Positions 11,546 to 23,200 of a stretch of 64,000 bases of DNA are shown here, piece by piece (position 1 is the stretch's first letter; every line of letters starts with the position of its first letter). The stretch lies in the NCBI GenBank assembly GCA_963970005.1, contig CAXAMN010026472.1, positions 1,227,011 through 1,291,010 on the forward strand. The letters run 5' to 3'. The position numbers were made by a program, and so were the translations under genes. This DNA comes from Durusdinium trenchii. Its lineage: Eukaryota; Sar; Dinophyceae; Suessiales; Symbiodiniaceae. Below the pieces are notes generated by a model. It was given only the letters and a program-made list of their open reading frames with translations, ran no database searches and was not told where the DNA came from.

Positions 11546-12874
11546 AACTATGTTTCTCAATAATTGAGTGAGCCCAGGCCAACCCACATGAGTTCAATGT
11601 TTGCCATGCAATCTGTTGGGCAGATGTCATTGTTTAGAGCTATATTATATAAGATAGAGCTTATATTATGCAATATAATCATTATATAATGCTATATAGT
11701 GGCCATATTGTAACGTTCTAGGGGTATATGATAGGGGTATACCTCCAACCCTCATGATATATCCATTTCTTTGAGTCCATAATGATGCTGAGGTCGCCAT
11801 TCTCCAGAGCATCTACCACACCCAGCTTGAGTGTCGCCAACCGCCGCTCGCTGAGACCGGTGTCGACCGATGAACGACGGCGAAAACACGAATCGAAGGA
11901 CGCTACGTTCGGGGCTCCTGGCCTTACTACTACTTTGAATCGAAAAGCCTTTGGATTTGCCTCAAAGGCCCACAGTGCAGCACTTCTCGGATTCGGAAGA
12001 CGAAGCGTCACAAGCTCCTGCCGGGCACCTGGAGCAGCTGGTGCAGCTGGTGCAGCACGAAGCTGGGAAGGGCTGGATGCAGCTGAAATCGACATCAGTT
12101 CTCTTTGCTGTCTTTTCTGATGTCTTTCATGGTGACAGGGGCTTTGTAAGAGCCTTTAGCTTCCAGACAGTTCTGTACAACTGTGAGAATCCGCAGTCAG
12201 AATGCCTCAGTCAGAATTCCCCGTCACGTCAGATGTCTCATTCCAAAAGAATGGAGGGAATCAACACTACCAAATCATACAACCATCAAAATATATCATA
12301 CAACCGTACCTTCAAAACACCCGGTCACCCCACTCCTATAATTTTCTTTCGGGTTCAGAAAGGGATGCAAAAGGAATCAAAAGGGTCTCTGCTGAGGCCG
12401 ATGCCCCGGACCCCCGCAGAGACCCGCCCCGGCGGACCTTCGTGGCCCGGGCCGCCGAGCAGGTGGGGTCGGGACCGAGCAGGTGGAACGGGTTTGGGAC
12501 AGGTTTGGGATCAGATGAAACAGTGGAACATGGAACATAGGGGAACATAATAGTGGAACCAGATGACTCAGATGCAACTAGAAAGGATTTATACTAAGTT
12601 ATATAGCCTATATAGCATTATATAGCAAGATCCAAAAGAGTGGGTTAAAGAACATGCCGGCTGGGTGTAAATATCACGGCTCAAGGGCTCAAGTCCATGA
12701 TGTCCGTGGAGCATCGTGAAGCTCAATGACAGAAATGTGTGATGTGATTACATTCCGTTTTAGAGCGGGCATCCAGTAACGAAATTAAGAATCAGAAGAC
12801 ACAGCAAATTCGATGGATGAAAGAGTTACTGTAACCATGTTTGCTAGGACGCAGTGCATGTTTTTTTCAATGGT
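11546..12874. other. No confident gene
   Basis: A - strand frame at 11718-12095 has a coding-like end (ATLKLGVVDALENGDLSIIM) but its middle is made of the dispersed repeat at 11885-11945. A Pro/Arg-rich stretch at 12380-12530 is open in several frames because of high GC. Neither is supported as a gene. Confidence 0.3.
11885..11945 (-). repeat. Degenerate copy of the dispersed CTAGTAGC/GTTCGTAGC repeat
   Basis: Contains CTACGTTCGGGGCTCCTGGC and CCTTACTACTACTTTGAATC, matching in reverse orientation the GTAAGGCCAGGAGC and GTCCGAACGCTCC phrases seen at 13700-13745 and 37260-37315. Confidence 0.45.
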
Positions 12875-13489
12875 ATATAGTGTCGGACTGAAACTTAGAA
12901 TGCAGTTTGGGGACTCGCAGGGTTTTGACCCTCTTACAGTCTTAGAATGCCACGTGGACACCGTAGGCCATATCTGCAGTAAATGTTGTATGTAGTTTCC
13001 TTGCACACCTCATTGGAGAATCGATGCCATGTGCTGCATTTGTGGGCAGTTCTTTGCATGAAAAGAGTGACCGCTGTTGAAATCCGTCAGCGGGAATCTT
13101 AATATTAGGGCCTAGGGACTTATTTCTGTATGTTAACCATCAGTTATGGATATATTCTATTTTACAGGCCCCTGTCTTCTATTGTTCAATAGGCATTCTA
13201 AGTGGCAAGCTTGGAATGTCATTTTGCTGCACTGCTCTTGCCCTTCAGCCTTTTTGACGTGGTTCAGAGACGGGTATATAGAGATAGAAAAGCTTAGCTG
13301 TTGTGATGTATCTCATGGAAGCGTGGTGCTTTCAAGGGATCCAACCTCTCACACACCGGACTGAAAGATAGATTGCCTGGCACCCCATTCTAAGTGTTGG
13401 TTTTTTTTCATGGCGCATAGGCATTCCAAGTCTCGGGTTAAAAGGTGAGAAACGCGCATGGCATTCTATCTTTCAGTCCGGCACTATAT
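12875..13489. mobile_element. MITE-like non-autonomous DNA transposon, 615 bp
   Basis: The ends are inverted repeats of 29 bp with three mismatches. The left end (12875-12903) begins ATATAGTGTCGGACTGAAA. The right end (13461-13489), read on the other strand, begins ATATAGTGCCGGACTGAAA. Both run on to TAGAATGC. Further inverted copies of the subterminal phrase lie inside: TTAGAATGCCAC near 12943 and GGCATTCTAAGTGGC near 13193, plus another CCGGACTGAAAGATAGA near 13350. There is no coding capacity for a transposase. The target duplication is not clear; TA, or no duplication, is possible. Superfamily not assigned. Confidence 0.5.
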
Positions 13490-13675
13490 TTGGTCACCAT
13501 GGTCCAGCTGTTGGGATCGTGGGGCAGGTGTACGTTGATACGTTTCGAGCTGAGAGTCTGAGAGCGATCTCAAAGAAATCACTCGGTCACAGGTCTTGCC
13601 GCTGGAGGTATATAGTATATGATGTGGTCAGTGAGTGAAAGGAAACACTCAGAGGGAACAAATATAAGGTGAGCG

Positions 13676-13790
13676 TCCTTGGTACTAGTAGCTTCTTGTT
13701 CCTAGTAGTAAGGCCAGGAGCTACTAGTAGCGTCCGAACGCTCCGTTCGTAGCGATGCCCTTTGTTCAGTTCGTAGCGAACCTTGTGTCT
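13676..13790 (+). repeat. Cluster of dispersed GTTCGTAGCGATGCCCTTTG repeat
   Basis: Contains GTAAGGCCAGGAGCTACTAG, AGCGTCCGAACGCTCCGTTC and GTAGCGATGCCCTTTGTTC in tandem order. The same ordered phrases occur at 22530-22620 and 37245-37340. Confidence 0.7.
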
Positions 13791-16700
13791 CCTTGGAGCC
13801 AAGGTCCATGGACCGAGATCCTGCCGCCGGAAGCATGCTCTTCGAAAGGTGAAAAAGATCCGATGTGTCGAGTTATTTTATTCTTTTTTTGCATGACCAT
13901 CTCCTGGTGGGGTGCGGGTCCACGCACCCAATCGGTCAGGCAAGTTGGACACGGGCGCCCCTTGAGCAGCCGACATGCAGTGATGACCTTCTATGATGAG
14001 GCAAAGTTGGAAAGACATTCTTCAGAAAAGGCCTCTTTCATTACAGCCACGGACCAAAAGTAGCTGTACATCCATACATCAGAGGATTCAGAGGTCCTGT
14101 TGTGTTTTCTGATTGATTGTCCCACCGCAGGATCTTCCACTTTACTACATTCAGCTGGATCGTCAACGCTTGAAGGTGCTGTGACTTTTCCATAGCCTTT
14201 GGTGTTTACTCGGGCTGTTGAATAATCCTGAGTCAGTCAATGCATCCTCAGAACACAGGCAGACATCTTCCCTGTGGCAGTTTTAGTGTGACACTCGAGA
14301 TAGTTAACTAATTTTTGTGTGTGTGTGTTCCAATGTGTTAACTGTTTACCATGTTAACCTTTTGTTGTTGCATTCTTCCGGAAGTTTTGCCCAAGGGAAG
14401 TATTGTGAGAGGTCAGCTATTCTTCTTCAGACGGGCTATGTGCGAGTCCCAGAGCTGGTTGGACAAAGCAACATGAGAAACTCCAGCATGTCAAGCTCAT
14501 GCGAAGTCATTTTGAATGGTCATTGCTGAGGTCTAAAGAGTCTAAAGACCCGATTATAAGGTTTGTGAACCAATATGGCTGTGAGTCAATACTGAAAAAT
14601 CAAGACTCAAAACCTCACCCTACCCTCAAAACCTCGCCGCAGCTGAATCCGGCGTTGTGCGTTTTTGTCATTTGGCATCTTATAGTGCTTTTCTTCGTCG
14701 TCTTTCGATTCGCTTCGTTGATGTGCTTTTGGCGAGATTGTGCAACCGACATGCTTCTTTTTAGTGTGTTTAGTAATAGTACAAACCCCCTTCTGTACTC
14801 GCTCCTAGACCAAGGGGCGGTAAGGGGGCGGCATTGACAAAGTCCGCAAAACATTTTCAGGCTTCAACCCGGGCTTGGAGCTGTTTACCCACCAATATTT
14901 CTTAGAGGCCAACACAAGTTCTGAGCTTCCCAGGCTTGGGATATCTTGTTCACAAGAACGTGCTGGCAGAGTTGCTGGAGGACCGGTAGGGCCGTTGGGT
15001 GGGTGCAAGTGACTTTCACCGATGGAAGTTCAAGCAGTCCTGTCTCCGCGCTTCACTTGAAGACCTGCTTTTCTACACTGCTCTTTGCATGTGCTCTCAC
15101 CCCATGCTCACCCCACTCTCCCCAAAAAGACACATGTCGGCTTCCAGGATGCGAGCAAGTGTGCACAAGGCCTAAACCTTCAGCTATGAGGGATCGTTTT
15201 GAAAGGATCTTTGCAGTTCGCAGTTTGCGCAACAACCTCTTGAGAATATAAATGTCAGAGGCACTGATGGAGGTTTGCAGTTCGACGCTCAGCTTCAACG
15301 TCTTTGCAGGATTTGAACAGCCAAGCGGCCAAGCGCAGCAAGTAAGTGGACACAACCCAAAGTCCAATTGCCAGTACCGAGGTTGGTGCGCAGCCTTCGC
15401 ATGAAGTTCCTGCCATGGGTTGCAGATGTGCTGCGGCGGGGAGTCCTACTGGATTGATCAAGAGATTGTTGGAGAGCTGCACCTCAGGAATAGAGATTGA
15501 GAAACCAAAAGCGAAGCAGCAGACACGCAGTCAATCAACGAAAACACAACGGGCCAGCAAACCAACCAACCAACCAACCAGCCCACCAGCCCACCAGCCA
15601 ACCAGCCAAACCAGGAAGCACCTCTTCACTGACCAGCCGCTGTGATATATATATATATATAATTATATAATTAAACAAAACTCGGATTTGGATTGATTTG
15701 TTTGGGGGCTACAGCACTTGATTCTTCCAAGCATCTCTTCGCGGTCTTGAATGCCATACTATCAGCGCTGCTGACGTGTCGAGTGTGGCCGCCAACAAGG
15801 TCGCCTTTGCCAAGCGATACGAAAACTTGGATTCTGCGCTGTTGCAACTTGACACGAAAGAAACAAGTTCAAGTCCTGCACAAGCCTTTCAGTCTGACTA
15901 TTTTACAGTCTTTCTGCAACAAAAGTGAGGAGTTGAAAGCTTTTTCACTGCCAATGCATTGTTGGGTTGGTGATGTGTCCCGACGTTGTGTGCCTGGGCA
16001 CCCATACACATGCACTTGCCAAGGCGAACGAATGGGCATGGTGGTCGCAAGCTCAGAGTTAGCACTCCAAACGGACAAAAGGATCCATGCAGTGGAGCCA
16101 AGGCAGTGGCACCCTATCAGGACTGTTTTTGTTTTTGAATATGTCGTTAGTCGTTTGTCAAGGAAATCTGATCCTTTATGAAGTACATGTTTATTGAAGG
16201 TGGCCAGTCAGGAACTCACTGAAACGAGTACTTGTACGTCGAGAAGATCAACGTTTCATTGGTGTGATTGAAGGTGTGATGAGTTTGAGGTTGGGTGGTG
16301 TCATGTATCTTTAAAGAGAGAACGAAGTAATTTGAACAAAGGGATACAAAGGGCACTAGGTGACTGTTTTGGGGGGAAGGTTTTTTGGACGAAATCCAAC
16401 ACCTGGTCGTCCGACATTCGTCGCTTCGTCGTGAGACCTCCTCGTGGGTCTCTGTCGGTGGGGCGTTCGTGTTGCCGGAGAATCATGTCTCACAGGAGCC
16501 GATGCATGTGAATTTGGCCATCATGGCATTCAGTTTGTGCCGGTGTTGCCGGGGTCCCCACAGGGAGATTTGCACCAAAACGCGGGACGGATCCCTCGGC
16601 TTTTTGAGGGAGGGCTGTTCTCAAGACTTTTGGGGTGTCCAGTGCAGCGGCACAAGAGTGACTTTGTCTTTGAGTTAGAGTACTGCAACACTCACTACCC

Positions 16701-17024
16701 GGCCATGAGCATCTAGAGACGTCTAGAGAAGCTCAGTGAAGCTCATGCATCACTTCCCGGTCACAGCATGCAAAAGAGGTCTTTTGCTGAGTAAACACAG
16801 CCTGAGGTCCTGCAGGCTCGGATGCAGCACTGTTCCTCCGCAGTGTGCTCATGAATGCCTAGAGCCGAGGGAGCTGAGATAGAGATAAAAGATGATAAAA
16901 GCAGAAATGAAGAGTTGCACCGTTCTTCCAGTTGACAGATGCCTCCCAGTCCGTTTTCGCCTATGATGGTGATGGTGATGTGACGTGAATTCTATCTGAC
17001 AAACCTTGAACATCCTTGAACGTT
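13791..17024. other. No confident gene; one weak exon and microsatellites
   Basis: A weak + strand exon may start at 14861 after TTTTCAG|G, reading FNPGLELFTHQYFLEANTSS. It has no downstream support. A frame at 16385-16716 is open in two phases. Otherwise only short overlapping frames are seen. Confidence 0.3.
15548..15675. repeat. (CCAA/CCAG)n tract followed by (TA)n
   Basis: CAACCAACCAACCAACCAGC and related tetranucleotides run to about 15612. A (TA)9-like tract follows at 15641-15675. Confidence 0.8.
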
Positions 17025-17395
17025 CAATGCTCCTAGTAGCGTCCTTGCTCCTAGTAGCGATGCCCTTTGCTCCTAGTAACGTTTCCAGCAATACCAGCAG
17101 GATAATGACGATCAGGAGGAGGAGGAGGAGGAGGAGAACAACGACGACGATGATGAAGATGACGACGACCACGATGATCGAATAAAATCCGATTGGTGAA
17201 GCTCAGTTGGATTCTTTTTGTGAAACTCCTCACCATCTCCAAGACTACTGTACGTGTCGAAAGCACGGTTTCTTTACCAATAAGGAGGAGCTCACTTTTA
17301 TGAGGAGCAAGGACACTACTAGGAGCAAAGGGCATCGCTACTAGGAGCAAAGGGCATCGCTACTAGGAGCAAAGGGCATCGCTACTAGAAGCATA
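17025..17395. repeat. Inverted pair of dispersed-repeat clusters (fold-back)
   Basis: The left arm (17025-17085) holds GCTCCTAGTAGCGTCCTT and GCTCCTAGTAGCGATGCCC units. The right arm (17300-17395) holds the reverse complement, three tandem copies of CTACTAGGAGCAAAGGGCAT. The unit length is 22 bp. Between the arms lies a GAG/GAC trinucleotide-rich stretch (17113-17180). The arms could pair over roughly 50 bp. Confidence 0.75.
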
Positions 17396-19484
17396 GGAAG
17401 CTTCTCCTTCGGATCATCCTTCGCTTCCACGCACAACCTAGGCCTGGCATCTACCGGATGACGTCAAGCAGTTCGTGGAACGCAAGAGTGATGCACCTCG
17501 CAAGAGCTCAGTGGTTGTCTTTTTCCAGTTTGGACCAGTCGATCGGTCGATCGGCACTCTTTGGGGGATCATGTGGAAGCAACATGTATTGCTTGTATTT
17601 CACCAACCACAAAGTCAGAAATGTTGATTGCAAATGATTGCAATAAATTGAACACAACTTGAAATCATGGTCAATGTCCCTTTGGAACCCTGCGAGTCGA
17701 TTCACCACATTGTCAAGCTCAACGCAATGGCAATGAGGTCTACGGTATCTATGTTGTGAAGCCTGGGATGCTTCAAAGGAGCGGGTCATTGCTGCCTTTA
17801 GCATCTTTTAGCCCATATACGGATACTTGCAGATCTTACAGTCGATAAACTCCAATCATTGGGCTCAGTTGATAGAAATCATCCACTTCGCTTCTACTGC
17901 AGCATGCTTTTTGCTTTTGCCAGTCTGGTCTACCCGCTTCGTGAGCCTTATTGATCCCCCGTGAGCCAGTCTCCACATTTGGATGTACCCTGGTGCACCA
18001 CCGCAGGCTCCGGGAGCTGGGTCTGCGTGTCACTGTGCGGGACTTCGAACGAGAGGTCTGGCAACGGAGCCTGGACAACAGCCAGGATCTCACCGGACGG
18101 AGCCACAAAACGAAGGGTTGGAAGGGATGGACCGGGTTTGTTTTCGTCAAAGGGTTGGGATGGTTCGGTGAAGATGTTTTGAAAGGATTCGGCTGTAGAA
18201 CATTCTTTCTTCATGGGATTTCATGTTGAGTTGTTTCGACGAGCACGCGCGGGATCCAGGAACACCAACCAGGTAAAACAGCTGTTCAACATGGGAAACA
18301 TGATGGTGACACGAATCCACCTTGAGTGTGCTCAACCAAAGTCCCACAGTGCTTTGTGACACCCAATGACCTCGGGCAGGGACATTGCGCACAAAACCCT
18401 GTTCGGTGGACATATGCGGAAATACATCTCATGGCCCCTCACAATACCGAACAATGCGTGAACTGGGTGCTTTGTCTGAGTGGCGTGATGTGAGTTGAGG
18501 TGCCATGTACTTGGACATCATCTCCCACTTCTCAAGCTACTGCTGCTTTACTTATGTCGTGAGCTCAAAAAGAAGCCAGAGGAGCGCTGTCTGAATTCAC
18601 ATTGCTGTGGGTCCATGTGGGTCCACTGGTCCAGGTGAAGGGGCTGAAGAAGCTGGATGATATTCTCCTGAAGTGGCTAGCAGAATACACACGCAGTGAC
18701 CTCAAGTGACCTAAAGAGTGTCTTTTTGAAAGGAATGCAGATGCTCAAGCTGTTCGGCTTGGTCTTGCCAAAAAAGACCAACAAGACCAAGGCCAACAAG
18801 TGTATATTTATGTGTATTTTGTCTTGTCACAAAAGCAGCCTGTTGAACTTGGTCTTGTCCAGTTTGGTCCATTGCGGGAGAAGTTTTCTCCTGTGGGGAA
18901 ATATTCACTCCATTGCGGGGGTGGTTCCAGCCAAAGGCAATTTGTTTTTGCTGAGAACTTGCAGTCCTCGAGGGATTGAATCTGTCTGACAAAGGAGGAC
19001 TCACGGTGACCCAGGATACGTGCAAAAAACCTCTTAGAACCTGCTTCCTCCGGACTTCTTGGCGGTGAATAATGTGATGTCAAGAACCTTCGATGTGACC
19101 TTGCTGGTGCATTGCCTTGCTGGTGTTTTAGGATTGCATCCGTGGCGCTTCGTTTACCTGGAAGGACGCTGCTTTCAAGACATGCCACAAAGTTGGAGCA
19201 CAGACACCAATGCATCATTGTCAATTGTTGCCTTGCCTGCGCACGGAGGAGTGGATACATCCTTCAATTTTCCGGAGAATCGCAGCTTGCCTTAGACTTG
19301 TTTAGCCGCTCAACCAGTTCCTTTAATCACCACTGAGTCAAAAGAAAATCAGGTTTGTGTGGGCCGAGCAAAGCGACTATATAATAATATTTCGACATCC
19401 GGGATCTCTTCAATCACAATATGAGTCACTTTGAAGCTGAGATCGTTTTCTCTTTCAGGGATGGCATTCTTTGTGCAAAGGCGT
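17396..19484. other. No confident gene
   Basis: The - strand frame at 17948-18214 has a coding-like stretch (PTLRFVAPSGEILAVVQAPL), but the + strand over the same bases is open in three frames, so the call is not supported. I see nothing else. Confidence 0.3.
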
Positions 19485-19565
19485 TACTGCTAGTAGCAAG
19501 AAGCTGCTAGGTGGAGGCCATCGCTATTAGGTTGGAGGCCATCGCTACGAACGCAAGAAGCGACC
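19485..19565 (+). repeat. Dispersed GGAGGCCATCGCTA repeat
   Basis: Contains TTACTGCTAGTAGCAAGAAG and GGTGGAGGCCATCGCTATTA, then GTTGGAGGCCATCGCTACGA. It matches the cluster at 1193-1252. Confidence 0.65.
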
Positions 19566-19832
19566 ATGGTCTTCGACCATGGGTCACCATGGTCGCTTTG
19601 GGTCACAGGTGATCGCTGCAATTTCCGCTTCGCTCCGGCCAATCCACTACATTCTGCCGGGCACCTAGGGACCCTGCGATCTGCCGAAGGGAAGGTCTTT
19701 CTGAGTGCGGTCTACACCTTTTGTTCTCTGCAACGGAGAAGGTCTATCCATTCAACCCTGCAAGAAGGAATGCTCTCTTGGTACAGTACTTTGGGATTGT
19801 TCCTGGTTCTTGGCCTGGTGAATTATGTGCAG

Positions 19833-20235
19833 GTGTTGATGTGCTTCTTCCTTGCTCAGCCTTGCTCCCTGCAGCAGTGCTTGCACTGCAAAGGTAAGGA
19901 CCATTGATGATTTGAAGAAGCCTGACGTTGCTCAAGCACGGCCAAGCCCCAGACTTGGTCCTACCGGCTCAGAACGGACACGTTCAAGAAGCTGAGCTGA
20001 TGTTCTTCAGCAGCTGGAGGTCATTCTGCGTCCTACGCTCCTGTGCAACCAACAGAGGAGCTTCAGGCTCGCCTCAACAAGTTGTGGAAAGCAAAGAAAA
20101 TCCAGATTTCCTAAAGGTTGCCTTTTGTGCAGGATCCTCGTCGCTTGCTGTCTTTTTTTGCCAAGAACTTGGCACCAGACAGTGTGGGAGCCAAGCCGTA
20201 CAGAAATTTGTTAGACAAGCACTTGATACACGCAG
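19833..20235 (+). CDS. Three candidate exons of an unknown gene
   Basis: Exon a (19833-19893) lies between CAG|G and the donor AAAG|GTAAGG. Exon b (about 20014-20110) reads APVQPTEELQARLNKLWKAK. Exon c (20133-20235) lies between TTGTGCAG|G and CGCAG|GTGG and reads DPRRLLSFFAKNLAPDSVGA, then KPYRNLLDKHLIHA. The strong donor and acceptors and the protein-like reading support real exons. The joins are not fully worked out: the a-b intron and the donor of b are uncertain. No domain is recognised. Confidence 0.4.
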
Positions 20236-23200
20236 GTGGTATAGTACTCCCTATGGCAGAAACTTGTGCATTCGAATCAATTCTATTTCACCTGCGAGCT
20301 ATGCAGCAACAACAACAACCACACATTTTACGCACATTGATGAGTCTGCGTTTTTTGCATCATCATGCTACGATTCGTGTGAGGATGGCTGTGCAGAACC
20401 CAAGGACCTGATGTCTCCTTCTCCTCGCTTGCTCCTAAACCCACTCAGGCAGCACTGGAAGCCATGCAGCTGATGCCATGCACCAGGAAACGATGTTTTC
20501 GCCGTCGCCAAGAGCTCAATTGAACAGCGGAAGGCTGACATTGTGTCATATCGTTTCAGGATAGTTGTAAAATTATGAGAGTTGCATCAATCTTCCTGTA
20601 AATTGCTATGGTCCAGGATACCCCAAACCCAAAAGAGCCTCACTTTGCAGACTATAGGCTATAGGCGTTATGAGTTTGGACTTGTTCCAGCTGTCCACAG
20701 AGAAAACTCCACCTGCCTATTCAGAATCAGGCCCCCATCCTCCGCCTACTCAGCGGATTTCCGGACAGAGTTGGAGGCTGCCTTGGCTTTTCATTGTTGT
20801 GCATCAACCATACTTTCTGCTTCTACCAGGCATGTATGAGGCAACCATCTGAGTAGGACTGCCACGAGAGCCACCAAACTGCATCAGATTTGACTTGAGG
20901 GGCTATTGATCTATTCAGAAACTTCCTTATGAGAAGTGAAGAGGGCGCGAGTGACCAGGACTATTTGGCTGTTGATGAAACAAAATACATGAAGTTCCCA
21001 AGTTCCCACCAAATACGCAATAGATTGAAGTACTGGCTCCGAGAAGACAGCTTAACCAGTCTTGCGACGGTCTTCCTTCTCAGGCCTTGCTTTTTGGCAC
21101 GTCCCCATGCTTGGTCCTCTTGGTGGTGGCCCCATGAAGGGAAGAGTACAAGTACTGTGCAGTTCAAGGCCGATTGAACAGCTGATGAAAAAGAGCAGCA
21201 AGAAGCAACCGAGTCATCTTAAATACATCCAGTCCAGTTGCTACATGAGAAGTGGAATAGATTGTAATCCTATCTATTCAGTGACATGAGTAGATTTGCC
21301 ATGTCACTCATGCAGTAATTGCAGTTGTGCACCGAATGTCAGGGCTTCGGTCATTTTTCTTCGATGCCCATTCGACCGGGCGAGCTCGCTGCGCTCAGGT
21401 CTCCGCGCCGGGTGCGGGCAAGACCCACCACATGTCCGCTCTCCGAGGACGCTTGGAGGACAGGATACAGATTCAGATGAATACAGGGTTCGGGGCAAAT
21501 GAGTGGGCCGAATGAAGTGTCATTTGATGGAAAAGCAGGATTCCAGCTGAGGGGCTCCTTGAGTGAAGTTTTGCTTGGACCAAACCACCAAGCTGGACCA
21601 AGCTGAAGTCAAGCAGTAGGAAACTTTGACAGGAGGAAATGCAGTTCGATATTCATGAGCACGGGCCTCGAAACAAAAGAGCCCCTGAGCTTCTTCACGC
21701 TGCAAAGCCACATTCATCCTCCATTTAGATGCATTTGTTTTTTGGCAACTCAAAGAGTACGGTAGTTCTAGTATTCACCATGATGTGACTAGTATGTGAG
21801 AAGTCCTAACAGAAGCGATTCGACGCATGGACTCCCCAGAACTTGCCACTCCGCAATGACTCGAATTGATCGAGTATGGGGGACATCATTGAGGTTCGAT
21901 GGCTCCTCTGACATCCTTGTCACCACGGCGCTTGCAGAGGCCACTGCATCTAAGATAAAGAATGATGTAAGGAAGAAACGGACCAAGCCTTCACACTGGT
22001 AGGTTGACATTTTTGATAGTCCATGTTGTTCGTTCTTCCTATCAGATCCTGGGTCCCTATGTGTCTGGGGCTTCCACGCTTTTTGAGGCTTTTCAGGGGT
22101 CCCATAGTTTGGAACTTCCATGCGGATGCTCCATGCGGATGCTACCAATCTGTAGCATTGTCATGCATTGTCTTGGTTCAAAATTTCCCTTGTTTGGTGC
22201 GCAGGTACTGCAGCGAGCGATGACCACACAAAGCTCGCCCTGTCCTCAAATTCCTGGCCACAGTAAAAGGATGTATATAAAAGGACACCGAATTAACAGT
22301 GTGCAATTTGCACAGCATGTTGATGAAAGCTTCAATGTGTGCTGTGAGTGCTATGGTGTTTTGCGCCGCGTTGTTTGGCACAGGTTCTACGGTTCTACAA
22401 CAATCCCAAACATTTGTACTCAATTCAATCGGTTGTTAGGTAGGAAGGCAAGGAGCTACGACCACCAGGAGCTACGCATTCCACTCAAACGAAGCTGAGG
22501 CAAACACAGAAGCTGTTCGAGACTTGGAGCATTGAATGACGCTCCGTTCGTAGCGATGCCCGAAATGCTCCTAGTAGTAGGCCAGGAGCCCCGTTCGTAG
22601 CGTCCGATCGCTCCTAATAGCGATGCCAGAAGCCCCTAGTCTTGCTCCTAGTAGTATGGTTGATAGTTTCAATCTCATTCATCACGGCAGATTTGGTGGA
22701 AAGCCCATGGAGATGAGGGAGAAGCTCAGACCCACATGCGTTTTCACGAATATCCTGTATGAGTTTGAGCATAGACGTGGCGACCTGACACCTTACGTAT
22801 CCTTACGTTATCATGCCATTTGAGGTTGATCCTGGACGAATATCACATGCTCAGCGATGAGCCGCTCAGCCGACATTGGGAGTTGATTAGGCGGAATGAC
22901 CATGCCGACGAGGTGTTTCACTGAAAAATATGTTTCTTTCACACGACCTCATCATCAGAATGGGGAAAAGCTCAGCGGAGGAACCCAGGAATCGGGAAAC
23001 CCTCAGGCAAGGAAAGATCGAAGATGTTGGGTTTGTCGCAGCCTTCCGGAGCTTTGAGCTCTTAGGGTTCTTCATTAAACTCAAAACTTATGCACATGTC
23101 AATGTTGATCTTCTCACATCCTCACCTCTTCTTTTTATTACTTCTTGCTTAGGCAGGGGTGGGGCAAATGTGGTCTTGGGCAGCCCTTGGTCTGAACCCA

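Noticed and set aside
21395..21500. GAGKTHHM, looks like a P-loop
   Set aside because: No beta-strand before it, no Walker B or switch motif after it, and the frame stops within 40 codons. The opposite strand is equally open.
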